A DNA stretch of 46,833 bases from Chlamydiota bacterium (GTDB lineage Bacteria; Chlamydiota; Chlamydiia; Chlamydiales; SM23-39). The stretch covers positions 1 to 46,833 of the forward strand of contig JACRNF010000024.1 of assembly GCA_016219355.1 (NCBI GenBank), written 5' to 3'. This document shows positions 21,921-31,869 of the stretch, piece by piece (positions within the stretch are counted from its first letter, which is position 1; each line of letters begins with the position of its first letter). The notes under the pieces were generated by a model. The model was not told the DNA's origin. It saw only the letters and a program-made list of their open reading frames with translations, and ran no database searches. A program made the translations under genes and the position numbers.

Positions 21921-23741
21921 TTAACTTTCAGAATTTATTCGGACGCTTTCAAAAAACTCTTTTTGTTTGATTTTGTCTTCAGAAAAGTAGACAAAGCCAA
22001 AATAGTTGGTATCGTGAGAGTTTAATGAAAAAGAAAGTAGATCGGATGATAGGATGTGTAGATTTTCTACAGCTTCAGTGATTTTTTTCTTATGCTGGGC
22101 ATCTTGAGAAGGAATAACTATAAATAGGGCCTTGGTTTCTTGCTTAAATAACCAGTCTTGATGTTTTTTGATCCTGGTCTCTTCCCGTTTGATCGCATTG
22201 ATCAGCATGAGGAAAAGATTTTTCAAAATCTCAGGTTTGAGGATCGTCGTCATCTCAGCTGGGACGATGGAATAAAAAAACTTCTCTAATAAAAGTTCGT
22301 TTTGTTCGCCGATTTGGCCAAGGATGATCTTTAAGGATTGAAAGCCTTCGTTTTGTTTGCAAATCATACCGCCATTATAATCTCTTACTTCTCCAAAGAT
22401 TTGAACTAGCTCAAAAAGAAGATCTTGTCTGGCTTTATGTAAATCTACACTGCTATCTTGCCTAAAATATTTGTCGGATGAGAGTATAACTCTAAAAACA
22501 GAGGCTTCTTTAAGATATTTTCTTCTAATAAGCCCTACGGTTTTTACTCTATCTATCACAAATTTGGCTGGGCTGGGATACTTTTGGAAAATATCTTTTA
22601 TCGAAAAACTCTTAGGTTTTAGTATCCTTAATAATACGACATTGAATAAAAGCTCATTTACCGTTTGTCTTTCAAAAGAAATAACTACTTGAGGAATATC
22701 GTGCACAAATCGCAGTTGTTGAGAAAGGGTTACAATGTTACGAACGATCTCTTCTTCATTACGGGGCATGAAGACCGGATGGATGAGCTGCTCAATATGA
22801 CCTTTAAGATAGGTTGGAAGCTCATCTTTTAAAAGATTAATTTCAAAAGAAGAAAATTCTGATCCATCGGGTTTTTCAACTTCGATGTAACATGTATGAA
22901 TCATGTTTTTTTGAACCTTATCTACAAAAAAAGAATTTTCTACAAAAACAACACCCGGCAAAAAGTTTTTTATCGCCTTTATCAAATGGTCCTTTTCAAA
23001 AATCTCATGATCTTTTAAAAAGTTAAGGCCAACTATTACCCCGAGAACTGTTTTGATAGATTTGTTGGGACTGTGAATGCGGGTTTTTAAAAATTTTAAA
23101 ATCACATGCCTTTTATCAAAAAATTGCTCAATCCTTTGTTTTAAAATCTTTCTGACCAAATACAAAATGGAAATTATTCGGCTAATGTGATGATAGTCAC
23201 GAGCGCTTTTAAACTCATCGCGGGACATTATCAAAAATTGCTGCATCTCAGAAAAAATATTTTTTTCAAACTCTTGAGGCCGATTTTGAATTAAAGAACC
23301 TATTTTTTCTTGAATTAGAGCCGTCTTGCGATCTGAAGAAAGTCCTTTAAACTCTCGGATTTTTGTGGCATGAAAATCGGAAATGACTCCCAACCGGAGC
23401 TCCGTTTCTATGTTTTTCATGTTCTTTTTAACTTCTTCTATCTCTTGTAGAGTAGAAAGGTTGATCACTATCTCCATCACAGTTAACTTTTCATCAAAGA
23501 TGGAGGAAATTTTAAAATCGGAAGAAAAAAACATTTCGACATTCAAGGTCTTTTGCTCAAAAAGATAGCGGCTGATCATGTCATAAAAAAATTCTTGGAC
23601 GTTAGGACGGTGCTTACAAAGAATAATAATTGAAAGGGAAGCGGGAGCCTCGGCTAAATCCCCCCATTTAATAATGGGAAGAGACTCATTTAAAAAAACC
23701 TGTCCTTTTTTTAGCTCGTCAGGGTTTAGATTCTCATGCAA
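21921..23741 (-). CDS. Unrecognised 606-residue protein
   Basis: A large soluble protein without signal peptide or membrane helices, rich in Phe, Ile, Lys and Glu. Segments that look conserved are SLSIIILCKHRPNVQEFFYD (N-terminal, beta-alpha), a charged helical middle (160-260) and EVRDYNGGMICKQNEGFQ around residue 465. A final beta-alpha segment (ALFIVIPSQDAQHKKKITEA) could be an ACT-like fold. I do not recognise the family. It starts 43 nt after the aspartokinase-like gene on the same strand, so the two are probably co-expressed. It may serve as a separate regulatory partner, which is speculation. Confidence 0.75.
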   Translation of the reverse strand: MHENLNPDELKKGQVFLNESLPIIKWGDLAEAPASLSIIILCKHRPNVQEFFYDMISRYLFEQKTLNVEMFFSSDFKISSIFDEKLTVMEIVINLSTLQEIEEVKKNMKNIETELRLGVISDFHATKIREFKGLSSDRKTALIQEKIGSLIQNRPQEFEKNIFSEMQQFLIMSRDEFKSARDYHHISRIISILYLVRKILKQRIEQFFDKRHVILKFLKTRIHSPNKSIKTVLGVIVGLNFLKDHEIFEKDHLIKAIKNFLPGVVFVENSFFVDKVQKNMIHTCYIEVEKPDGSEFSSFEINLLKDELPTYLKGHIEQLIHPVFMPRNEEEIVRNIVTLSQQLRFVHDIPQVVISFERQTVNELLFNVVLLRILKPKSFSIKDIFQKYPSPAKFVIDRVKTVGLIRRKYLKEASVFRVILSSDKYFRQDSSVDLHKARQDLLFELVQIFGEVRDYNGGMICKQNEGFQSLKIILGQIGEQNELLLEKFFYSIVPAEMTTILKPEILKNLFLMLINAIKREETRIKKHQDWLFKQETKALFIVIPSQDAQHKKKITEAVENLHILSSDLLSFSLNSHDTNYFGFVYFSEDKIKQKEFFESVRINSES

Positions 23742-23784
23742 AAATTCTGAAGGTATGACTTTGCCAAGAAGCTCTTTAATAACT

Positions 23785-24549
23785 TCAATGCGGTATTTTA
23801 ATGCTTTCTGCTATGAAGGTTCCCATTTTATTAACATGCTCATTTTTAAATTTCTTAAATGAAAGGACATGTAATATAATGTTATTTTTCTCTGCTAGAG
23901 TAATTGCCCTCTGGTGCAATACCTTCGCACCTTTATTAATGACCTCTAAAGCTAATGGATAGGACATTCGGTTAAACATTTTAGCTTTAGGATTTTTTTT
24001 GGGATCTTCATCAAAAATGCCTTCAACATCCTTATAAAACTCAACTTTTTTAGCCTTCAAGGCTATCGCCAACGCCACGGCCGAAGTATCAGACCCACCT
24101 CTACCCAAAGTGGTAATTTCTTTTTGCGAACTTACCCCTTGAAATCCAGCAACAATGACAATTTTTCCCTCTTTTAATGCAGATAAGATCCGATCGGGCC
24201 TAACATCGATTATTTTAGCGTCGCTATGATCTGAAGAAGTAATAATGCCTGATTGAGAACCTGTAAAACTGATGGAATCTTTAAGTTTTTTATGAAGCGC
24301 CATAGCTAAAAGGGCCGCGCTAATCCTTTCTCCAGCCGTAACCAACATATCCAGTTCCCGTTTTGGAGGATCCTCATGAACCGATCTTGCCAAGGATAAA
24401 AGCTTATCGGTTGTAGTCCCCATGGCACTAACAATAACAACAATATTTTGATACTCTTTTGACCTTTGTATAATAATATCAGCCACTTGTAAAAATTTTT
24501 TGGCAGTACTAAGGCTTGCTCCTCCAAATTTCATGATCAACGGATGCAT
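23785..24549 (-). CDS. Aspartokinase catalytic domain without ACT domains
   Basis: 254 residues. The amino-acid kinase fold is clear: IMKFGGASLSTAKKF, VVIVSAMGTTTDKL, TAGERISAALLAMAL, ITTLGRGGSDTSAVALA and FYKDVEGIFDEDPKKNP. It should phosphorylate aspartate at the head of the lysine/diaminopimelate pathway, needed for the chlamydial cell-wall precursor. Bacterial LysC is normally 400-460 residues, with two ACT domains that bind lysine or threonine. This protein ends right after the kinase domain (GTFIAESIKIPH), so feedback regulation in cis is missing. The unknown gene downstream could compensate. Confidence 0.85.
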   Translation of the reverse strand: MHPLIMKFGGASLSTAKKFLQVADIIIQRSKEYQNIVVIVSAMGTTTDKLLSLARSVHEDPPKRELDMLVTAGERISAALLAMALHKKLKDSISFTGSQSGIITSSDHSDAKIIDVRPDRILSALKEGKIVIVAGFQGVSSQKEITTLGRGGSDTSAVALAIALKAKKVEFYKDVEGIFDEDPKKNPKAKMFNRMSYPLALEVINKGAKVLHQRAITLAEKNNIILHVLSFKKFKNEHVNKMGTFIAESIKIPH

Positions 24550-24672
24550 AGGTTTTACCTTTTCTTTAAAAACATTAATATCACGTTTGTTTAAAATTTT
24601 GAATTAAAAAATATTTTTTAAAGATAGCGCATAATTCTTAAAAGAGCTATTATCTTCAGTTATAAACTTTGT

Positions 24673-24732
24673 AAAGACTATATGTTATTTAGTCTTTTGG
24701 GGTTGCTTTTATTATTAAATCTTTGATACAAT
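24673..24732 (+). promoter_or_regulatory. rpsA operon promoter region
   Basis: TTGCTT (24703-24708), 18-bp spacer and TACAAT (24727-24732) in a TTTGATACAAT context. Just upstream, AAAGACT (24673-24679) pairs with AGTCTTT (24691-24697), a possible terminator or regulator site. It probably drives the run beginning with rpsA. Confidence 0.6.
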
Positions 24733-24761
24733 TTTTCCTTTAACATTAAGTGGAGAAACCA

Positions 24762-26477
24762 ATGACAAAAAAAACAATCTACGATTGGGATAACAATAAC
24801 ATTTTAGATGATGTCGATTTTCAGGAAACCGATGCTAAACTTTTTAAATCATTGCTTGGTCATAAAGAAATCGAGACCGATGTAGCTGCGCCGATTATGA
24901 AAGTTGGTCAGATATTGACCGGAAAAATCGTTGAGATCAGCAAAGATTTTGTTGTTGTTGATGTAGGTCTAAAATCGGAAGGTTTAATCCCCATTAATGA
25001 ATTTGCTGACGATGAAGATTTGATTTTCGGAAACAATGTCGAAGTTTTATTAGACAAAACCGAAGGTCAAGAAGGACAGATCGTTTTATCAAGAGAAAAA
25101 GCCAGAAGATACCGTCAATGGGAATATATCGTTAAACATTGCAAAGAAGGATCTATCGTTAAAGGTAAAGTTATCCGCAAAGTCAAAGGCGGGCTCATGG
25201 TCGATATCGGCATGGAAGCCTTTTTACCCGGATCGCAAATCGATAATAAGAGAATCAAAAACCTGGACGATTTCTTAAATAAAACTTATGATTTCAAAAT
25301 CTTAAAAATTAATATCGAAAGAAAAAATATCGTAGTCTCAAGAAGAGAACTTTTAGAAGAGGAAAGAGCTTCCAAAAAAACCGAGCTTCTGGAAAATATT
25401 CAAGTTGGCGACCTTAGAACCGGCATTGTCAAAAACATTACCGACTTTGGCGTATTCTTGGATTTAGACGGCATCGATGGTCTTTTACATATCACCGATA
25501 TGGCTTGGAAAAGGCTCAGACACCCATCCGAAATGGTCTCTTTAGGACAATCTTTAGAAGTAATCATTTTAAGCATTGATAAAGAAAAAGGTAGAGTCGC
25601 TTTAGGATTAAAACAAAAAGATAAAAATCCTTGGGAAGAAATCGAGAAAAAATACCCACCAGGAACTAAAATCAAAGGTAAAATCGTCAATATGGTCTCT
25701 TATGGAGCCTTTATTGAGATCGAACCTGGCATCGAAGGATTAATCCATGTTTCTGAAATGTCCTGGACCAAAAACATTACCGATCCTAATGAAGTTGTCA
25801 GCATCGGCGATGAAGTAGAAGCGGTTGTTCTCTCCATCCAAAAAGATGAAGGGAAAATTTCTCTTGGCATCAAACAAACCGAACACAATCCTTGGGAAGA
25901 TGTCGAAAAGAAGTATTTAGTCGGTAAAGTAGTTAAAGCAGAAATTAGAAACTTGACCAACTACGGCGCATTTGTAGAACTAGAGCCAGGTGTTGATGGT
26001 TTAATTCACATTTCTGATTTAAGCTGGACTAAAAAAGTATCTCACCCTTCGGAAGTATTGAAGAAAGGCGATGTGATTGAAGCGATCATTTTAACAGTTG
26101 ATAAGGAAAGTAAAAAAATTACCCTTGGAATAAAGCAATTATCAGTAAATCCTTGGGAATCTATTGAAAAAACCTTGCCCATCAACTCTTTTGTTAAAGG
26201 TGTTGTAACTAAAATTACTGCCTTTGGCATCTTCGTACAGTTGGAAAATGGAATTGAAGGTTTAATCCACGTGACAGAACTTTCAAATGAGCCATTTGCC
26301 AAAGTAGAAGATATTGTTTCCGTTGGCAATGAAATCACTGCTAAAGTATTAAAAATCGATGCGGAACATAAAAAAATATCTCTTTCTTTAAAACAAGAAG
26401 AGTCCGCAAAAGATGAAATAGTAGTGAGCACAAAAGGCAAAAAAGCCTCGAAAAAAGTAAAAGAAGAACAACAGTAA
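24762..26477 (+). CDS. rpsA: 30S ribosomal protein S1
   Basis: 571 residues, close to the chlamydial length. Six S1 RNA-binding repeats can be counted; the later ones each start G-KI/VV and include [24 protein letters not shown] cores. ATG 24762 is preceded by GGAGA; a GTG four codons earlier lies within the SD region and is less likely. S1 brings mRNA to the 30S subunit. It is first of twelve closely spaced plus-strand genes and 25 nt before nusA. In C. trachomatis the same order is CT098-CT097. Confidence 0.97.
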   Translation: MTKKTIYDWDNNNILDDVDFQETDAKLFKSLLGHKEIETDVAAPIMKVGQILTGKIVEISKDFVVVDVGLKSEGLIPINEFADDEDLIFGNNVEVLLDKTEGQEGQIVLSREKARRYRQWEYIVKHCKEGSIVKGKVIRKVKGGLMVDIGMEAFLPGSQIDNKRIKNLDDFLNKTYDFKILKINIERKNIVVSRRELLEEERASKKTELLENIQVGDLRTGIVKNITDFGVFLDLDGIDGLLHITDMAWKRLRHPSEMVSLGQSLEVIILSIDKEKGRVALGLKQKDKNPWEEIEKKYPPGTKIKGKIVNMVSYGAFIEIEPGIEGLIHVSEMSWTKNITDPNEVVSIGDEVEAVVLSIQKDEGKISLGIKQTEHNPWEDVEKKYLVGKVVKAEIRNLTNYGAFVELEPGVDGLIHISDLSWTKKVSHPSEVLKKGDVIEAIILTVDKESKKITLGIKQLSVNPWESIEKTLPINSFVKGVVTKITAFGIFVQLENGIEGLIHVTELSNEPFAKVEDIVSVGNEITAKVLKIDAEHKKISLSLKQEESAKDEIVVSTKGKKASKKVKEEQQ

Positions 26478-26502
26478 ACGTTAGAAAAATTAAGGCTTCT
26501 TA

Positions 26503-27780
26503 ATGAATAAAGATTTAATAGCAATATTTGAATACTTAGAGCGAGAAAAAGGGATCAAAAGAGAAATTGTCCTCAGCGCAATTGAAGACTCTCTCCGTAT
26601 CGCTGCTCGTAAAACGATTAAAACTGCCGATGAGAACATCGACATTAAAATTAATTCCAAAACGGGAGATATCGAAGTTTTGATCAGAAAGAAAATCGTG
26701 GAAAAAGTTAAAAATCCCGATGAAGAAATTTCATTAACTGAAGCCTTAAAACTGACCCCTGATTGCAAAATCGGCCAAAGGCTGGAAATTGCCATTCTTC
26801 CTCAAGATTTTGGAAGAATCGCCGCCCAAACCGCCAAGCAAATAATTACCCAAAAGTTAAAGGGTGCTGAAAGAGATGTCATTTACGAAGAATATCGTCA
26901 CAGAATGAATGAGATCATTTCGGGAACCGTGAAAAGATTTGCTAGAGGAAGGACTATCGTTGTCGACCTGGGTAAAGTTGAAGCTATTTTGCCCGACAGA
27001 AATTATCCAATTATAGAAAAACATCATGTCGGAGAAAGGATCCAAGCCCTTTTATTGGATGTAAAAGACACCGATGGCGGTGGCGCAGAAGTAATTTTAA
27101 CTAGATCCCATCCCGAATTTGTAAAAGCACTATTCATGCAAGAAGTACCCGAAGTTAGAGATGGTATTGTTCTAATTGAAAAAATTGTCAGAGATGGCGG
27201 TTATAGAACGAAAATGGTGGTCCGTTCTACCGATCCAAGGATCGATCCGGTAGGAACCTGCGTTGGCGTGAGAGGAACCCGCATCAAAAACGTTAAAAGA
27301 GAGCTCAATAATGAAATTATTGATGTGATCCTTTACTCGCAAGATGCCCTAAAACTTTTACAAAATATTTTAGCCCCGATCGAAATTAAGAGATTAAAAG
27401 TTAATGACAAAATCATTATCGTCGTCAATGATGATGATTATCCAGCAGTCCTTGGCAAAAAAGGGATGAACGCAAGACTTATTTCTAAACTCATCGGCAT
27501 GGAACTGGAAGTGCAAAAACTTACCGAATTCCAAAAACTGCTCATTGTACAAATGGCAGAGCTTTCCGAATCAACCGATCCGATATTGGACGAACAACCT
27601 TTGAAAATTGAAGGTTTGAGCAATCTAATTGTTGAAAGTTTGGTCAGCTCAGATTTTAATACAATAAGAAAAATAACGCAAACCGCTCCAGCCGATTTAA
27701 CTGCTGCAGTTCCCGGTTTAAATTATTTGGACTTAGCAGATAAAATTGTTGAACAAATTAAAAAGAAACCCCAGGTGTAA
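26503..27780 (+). CDS. nusA: Transcription termination/antitermination factor NusA
   Basis: 425 residues: N-terminal RNA-polymerase-binding domain (EREKGIKREIVLSAIEDSLR), S1 domain (GTVKRFARGRTIVVDLGKVE), then KH1/KH2 (DPVGTCVGVRGTRIKNVKRE and VVNDDDYPAVLGKKGMNARL). It lacks the C-terminal acidic repeats of E. coli NusA, as is usual for shorter bacterial NusA proteins. It modulates pausing and termination. The stop lies 3 nt before the infB start codon. Confidence 0.97.
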   Translation: MNKDLIAIFEYLEREKGIKREIVLSAIEDSLRIAARKTIKTADENIDIKINSKTGDIEVLIRKKIVEKVKNPDEEISLTEALKLTPDCKIGQRLEIAILPQDFGRIAAQTAKQIITQKLKGAERDVIYEEYRHRMNEIISGTVKRFARGRTIVVDLGKVEAILPDRNYPIIEKHHVGERIQALLLDVKDTDGGGAEVILTRSHPEFVKALFMQEVPEVRDGIVLIEKIVRDGGYRTKMVVRSTDPRIDPVGTCVGVRGTRIKNVKRELNNEIIDVILYSQDALKLLQNILAPIEIKRLKVNDKIIIVVNDDDYPAVLGKKGMNARLISKLIGMELEVQKLTEFQKLLIVQMAELSESTDPILDEQPLKIEGLSNLIVESLVSSDFNTIRKITQTAPADLTAAVPGLNYLDLADKIVEQIKKKPQV

Positions 27781-27783
27781 GCA

Positions 27784-30222
27784 TTGGCCAAAAATTTAAA
27801 ACTAAATATTAAAAACACTCAAATTGCAGAAGCTTTACATCTCCCTAAGCCTTCAGCTCCGGCCAAAAAAGCCGCACCTAAAAAGGTTGCAGAAAAAAAA
27901 GCTGTGGAAGATCCACATGCTCAACTGAGAAAAGCCCGCATTGTAGAGGAAGAGGCTCCTAAAAAGCAGCCAGAGATCATCGAAGAGCCCAAAGCTCCTG
28001 TTGCTAAAAAGAAAAGAACTTTTAAAGAAGAATTAGAAGAATCAAAGCAAGATGCTGCCCTTCTTAAGAAAAAAGCTATCCCTGCAAAAAAAGAGGCTGT
28101 ATTAGAAGAACCTATCAAACCGGAACCTATTCCATTGGTTAAAGAAGAACCTATTTTGCCAAAACCAACGCCGGCCCCTGTCGTTACTCCTGCAAAAGAA
28201 GAAAAGAAAGAAGTTGAAGCGGAATCAAAACTCGACAAAAAAGTTGAAAAGAAAAAAACTGAAGTAGAAATAGAGGAAGAAGAAGCAAAAAAAGGATTTA
28301 AGCCTTTTAAAGATATTAAAGCGGCCCAAAAAGAATTACGAAGTTTTGATTCAAGAGATCGTCTTGGATTAAGAAGTGAAGAAGAGGTTTGGCGTAAACG
28401 AAGATTTAAACATAAACCCCAAGTTGTGGAAATTCCGGTTATACGTCCTAGCCATTTAAAGATCAGGATTCCTATAACCATAAAAGATCTAGCAGTCGAA
28501 ATGAAGCTTAAAGCTTCAGAACTTATCACCAAGCTTTTTACTCAAGGAATTGTACGCACTTTAAATGACTTTTTAGATGATGAGACTACTATCCAATTTT
28601 TAGGCAATGAATTTGATTGTGAAATTACTATTGATACAGAAGAAGAAAAACGGCTCCAAATAACCGATAAGTCTATTAAAGAAGAGATTGAAACCTATCC
28701 AAAAGAATTATTGGTTTTGCGTCCTCCTATAGTTGCATTCATGGGTCACGTTGACCATGGCAAAACCTCTTTGATCGATGCTATCCGTAAAACAAATATC
28801 GCAGCTCAAGAAGCCGGGGCCATTACACAACATATCGGAGCATTCACAGCCAAATCTCATTTTGGCAATATCACCATTTTAGATACCCCAGGCCATGAAG
28901 CTTTCTACGAAATGAGAGCGAGAGGGGCTATTGTTACTGATATAGTTGTTTTAGTAATAGCTGGCGACGAAGGGATGAGGGAGCAAACTGAAGAAGCTCT
29001 AAAGCAGGCCAAAGAAGCTAAGGTTCCAATTGTTGTAGCAATTAACAAAGCGGATAAAGCAGGCTTTGATCCCGAAAAAGTTTATAGGCAGCTCGCCGAT
29101 CATGAGCTTCTCCCTGAAAGCTGGGGGGGGACTACTATCACGGTCAATTGTTCCGCCATTACAAAACAAGGAATTCCTCAACTTTTAGAAATGTTATCTT
29201 TACAAGCTGAAGTATTGGAGCTTAAAGCTAATCCTGAAGCAAGAGCAAGGGGAACCACACTTGAATCGCAAATGCATAAAGGGCTTGGCGCTGTTGCAAC
29301 TGTTTTGGTCCAAAACGGCACACTGAAATTAGGAGACTCTATAGTCTTTGGAGAGCAGTGGGGAAGAATTAAAACTATGCATGACCAATTTGGAATGCCA
29401 ATTAAAGAAGCATCCCCATCAACACCGGTTAAAATCACCGGTCTTTCTGACCTAGCCGAAGCAGGCTGTGAATTTATTGTAGTTGAGAATGAAAAGCAGG
29501 CAAGACAATTGGCTGAAGGTCGTAAAGAAGGAAGTCAAAGAAAAGAACTCGGGCAAGCCAAAATTTCCATGGAAGCTTTTTTAGAACAAAGCAAAGAAGC
29601 CAAAGGAAAAAAAATCCTACCTATTATTATAAAAGCGGACGTACAAGGGTCTCTCGAAGCTTTAAAAACTTCTTTATTCAAAATTCCATCTAGTAAAGTT
29701 CTCATCAACATTATAAGCGCAGAAGTTGGAGAAGTATCTGAATCTGATGTAACCTTAGCTTCAGCATCAAAAGCTGTAATAATCGGTTTTCATACCGAGA
29801 TCGAAAGTCACGCTGCATCCTTAATTAAAGATTTAAAAGTCACAGTCCATTTACATGATATCATTTATCATGCAATCGATGATGTGAAATTATTAATGAA
29901 GGCAACTCTAGACAAAATTGAACAAGAAAATGACATTGGATCTGCGCAAGTTATTGCTTTATTCAAATCTTCTCAATTTGGTGTGATTGCCGGATGCATG
30001 GTCACAGATGGAATTATCAAAAGAAACGCTAAAGTCAGAGTTTTAAGAGGAAAAGATATTCTCTGGAAGGGAAAAGTAGCTTCTCTAAAACGGCTTAAAG
30101 AAGATGTCAAAGAAGTCTCAAAAGGGCTTGAATGCGGCGTAACTTTAGACAATTTTACCGATCTTCAAAAAGATGATATTTTACAAGCATATGACGTAAC
30201 ATACTTAGAGCAAGAAATCTGA
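27784..30222 (+). CDS. infB: Translation initiation factor IF-2
   Basis: 812 residues. A Lys/Glu/Pro-rich low-complexity N-terminus (10-190) precedes the IF2N-like segment ([20 protein letters not shown]) and the GTPase domain: [12 protein letters not shown] near 320, [14 protein letters not shown] and NCSAIT. Two beta-barrels and the IF2-C domain follow. The start is a TTG, supported by AGGTG placed over the nusA stop codon. IF2 recruits fMet-tRNA to the 30S subunit. Chlamydial IF2 starts similarly (AKNLKLKIKN). Confidence 0.97.
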   Translation: MAKNLKLNIKNTQIAEALHLPKPSAPAKKAAPKKVAEKKAVEDPHAQLRKARIVEEEAPKKQPEIIEEPKAPVAKKKRTFKEELEESKQDAALLKKKAIPAKKEAVLEEPIKPEPIPLVKEEPILPKPTPAPVVTPAKEEKKEVEAESKLDKKVEKKKTEVEIEEEEAKKGFKPFKDIKAAQKELRSFDSRDRLGLRSEEEVWRKRRFKHKPQVVEIPVIRPSHLKIRIPITIKDLAVEMKLKASELITKLFTQGIVRTLNDFLDDETTIQFLGNEFDCEITIDTEEEKRLQITDKSIKEEIETYPKELLVLRPPIVAFMGHVDHGKTSLIDAIRKTNIAAQEAGAITQHIGAFTAKSHFGNITILDTPGHEAFYEMRARGAIVTDIVVLVIAGDEGMREQTEEALKQAKEAKVPIVVAINKADKAGFDPEKVYRQLADHELLPESWGGTTITVNCSAITKQGIPQLLEMLSLQAEVLELKANPEARARGTTLESQMHKGLGAVATVLVQNGTLKLGDSIVFGEQWGRIKTMHDQFGMPIKEASPSTPVKITGLSDLAEAGCEFIVVENEKQARQLAEGRKEGSQRKELGQAKISMEAFLEQSKEAKGKKILPIIIKADVQGSLEALKTSLFKIPSSKVLINIISAEVGEVSESDVTLASASKAVIIGFHTEIESHAASLIKDLKVTVHLHDIIYHAIDDVKLLMKATLDKIEQENDIGSAQVIALFKSSQFGVIAGCMVTDGIIKRNAKVRVLRGKDILWKGKVASLKRLKEDVKEVSKGLECGVTLDNFTDLQKDDILQAYDVTYLEQEI

Positions 30223-30223
30223 T

Positions 30224-30589
30224 ATGGCGATACCGAGAGAAAAAAGACTAAATTCTTTATTAAAAGAGGTAATATCCGAAGTGATCATGCAGGATGTTCG
30301 CAATCCTAATATCGCTAAATTTATATCTGTCACCCAAGTTGATATTACCAAAGATTTAATGTCAGCTAAAGTTTATATCAGCATACTCGGAACTTTAGAA
30401 GAAAAGAATAAGACTATAGCAGCGCTCAACTCTGCAGCCGGTTTTATTGGAATTATAGCATCAAAAAAGGTAGTGATGCGCCATTTCCCCTCTCTTGTTT
30501 TTAAATTGGACTCTTCTGTGGACGAACATTTAAAAATTGATAAAATTTTACAAGAGATCGAACAAAAAAAAATTAAACGCTCATCTTAA
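30224..30589 (+). CDS. rbfA: Ribosome-binding factor A
   Basis: 121 residues with a KH-like fold: REKRLNSLLKEVISEVIMQD, then ISVTQVDITKDLMSAKVYIS and LVFKLDSSVDEHLKIDKIL. It assists maturation of 16S rRNA in the 30S subunit. It begins 1 nt after the infB stop and is followed 3 nt later by truB, the usual infB-rbfA-truB order. Confidence 0.96.
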   Translation: MAIPREKRLNSLLKEVISEVIMQDVRNPNIAKFISVTQVDITKDLMSAKVYISILGTLEEKNKTIAALNSAAGFIGIIASKKVVMRHFPSLVFKLDSSVDEHLKIDKILQEIEQKKIKRSS

Positions 30590-30592
30590 AAC

Positions 30593-31273
30593 ATGTCCCA
30601 CTGTTCTTTATCCGGCATTTTACTTGTCAATAAAGCTAAAGGAAAAACCTCTTTTAGCTTGGTCTCATTACTCAGAAAGCTAACCAAAGTTAAAAAAATT
30701 GGTCATAGCGGCACATTAGATCCTTTTGCCAGCGGACTGATGGTAATGCTAATCGGTTCATTATATACCAAAAAATCAAATGATTTTATTAACCACGATA
30801 AAGAATATCTAGCTCAAATTCAATTGGGATATACTACCGATACCTTCGATACCGAGAGTGAAAAAAAGTTTGTCTCAAATCTTAAGCCGTCCATGCAAGA
30901 GATAGAAACTGCAATCAGTGTTTTTCAAGGAAAAGTTTGGCAAACTCCCCCAATGTACTCTGCAAAAAAAATCAATGGACAGCCACTTTATAAGCTTGCA
31001 AGACAAGGAATTGTCATTGAAAGAAAAGCAGTGGAAGTTGAAATAGCAATTGAGCTTCTCAAATATGAATACCCTTTCCTTGATCTTAAAATCAACTGTT
31101 CTAAAGGAACATACATCAGATCTTTAGCAAATGACCTAGGCCAAAATCTAAAATGCGGAGGATTTTTGCATTCTTTGATCCGAACAAGATCAGGCCCTTT
31201 TAAGTTACAAGATGCTATCGATGAAAATTCCTTATCGTTAAATACAAATTTTTTGCCTTGGTTAAAAAAATGA
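30593..31273 (+). CDS. truB: tRNA pseudouridine-55 synthase
   Basis: 226 residues. The catalytic motif GHSGTLDPFASGLMVMLIG contains the essential Asp, with GILLVNKAKGKTSFSLVSLL at the start, PPMYSAKKINGQPLYKLAR and CSKGTYIRSLANDLG further on. It modifies U55 in the T-loop of tRNAs. The C-terminus is short and lacks a clear PUA domain, as in several compact TruB proteins. The stop overlaps the ribF ATG (ATGA). Confidence 0.96.
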   Translation: MSHCSLSGILLVNKAKGKTSFSLVSLLRKLTKVKKIGHSGTLDPFASGLMVMLIGSLYTKKSNDFINHDKEYLAQIQLGYTTDTFDTESEKKFVSNLKPSMQEIETAISVFQGKVWQTPPMYSAKKINGQPLYKLARQGIVIERKAVEVEIAIELLKYEYPFLDLKINCSKGTYIRSLANDLGQNLKCGGFLHSLIRTRSGPFKLQDAIDENSLSLNTNFLPWLKK

Positions 31274-31869
31274 AAATTTTTTCTCATCTTGATGATGTTT
31301 TTGGGATAAAACCCAATTGCTGCCTAACTATTGGAGTATTTGACGGGGTCCATTTAGGCCATCAAGCCATTTTAAAAAGGGTTATTGAAACAAAAGAAGA
31401 TTCAGATGCGGTCATGCTAAGTTTTAAAAATTCGCCTATCTCGCTCATTCATCCTAACAATCAAAAACCTTTAATTTATAGCTTGGATCAAAAAGTTAAG
31501 CTTTTCGAAGAACTAGGGATCGATAAACTAATTTTAATCGAATTTACTTTTGAACTTGCCAATCAAAACTATAAAGATTTTTTAATTTCGCTTAAAAAAA
31601 AGGTTCCTTTCACATCACTCATATTGGGAGAAACAGCCTCTTTTGGCAAGAACAGAGAGGGAAATAAGCAAAACATTATTAAATTGACAGAAGAGCTCAA
31701 TTTTAAAGCGGAATTTGTTCCTATTGCTGTTTTTCAAAACCAGCCCATCAGCAGCTCTTTGATAAGAACTTTGATCGCTAATAAAGATTTTAAAACCGTA
31801 GAAAAAATGTTAAACCGACCACTTAATGAGGAATACTTATGTCAAGCAACCTGTCCTGTGGAATTGTAG
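31270..31869 (+). CDS. ribF: RibF-like FAD synthetase, adenylyltransferase domain only
   Basis: 199 residues from ATG 31270 (overlapping the truB stop); the alternative TTG 31258 lacks an SD. The nucleotidyltransferase domain is complete: TIGVFDGVHLGHQAILKR, ILGETASFGKNREGN and PISSSLIRTLI. Bifunctional RibF is normally about 300 residues and continues past the LLGRPY hinge into a riboflavin kinase domain. Here the frame stops 13 residues after MLNRPLN, inside the ychF start. FMN would have to come from another kinase or from the host. The last 31 nt are shared with ychF. Confidence 0.85.
   Translation: MKIFSHLDDVFGIKPNCCLTIGVFDGVHLGHQAILKRVIETKEDSDAVMLSFKNSPISLIHPNNQKPLIYSLDQKVKLFEELGIDKLILIEFTFELANQNYKDFLISLKKKVPFTSLILGETASFGKNREGNKQNIIKLTEELNFKAEFVPIAVFQNQPISSSLIRTLIANKDFKTVEKMLNRPLNEEYLCQATCPVEL

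Noticed and set aside
26042..26795. Long minus-strand ORFs opposite rpsA and nusA
   Set aside because: Both mirror well-supported coding sequence, lack start signals and have no family features.
27921..28532. 203-codon minus-strand ORF within infB
   Set aside because: It is the complement of the low-complexity Lys/Glu coding region of IF2 and shows only Ser/Phe-rich shadow composition.
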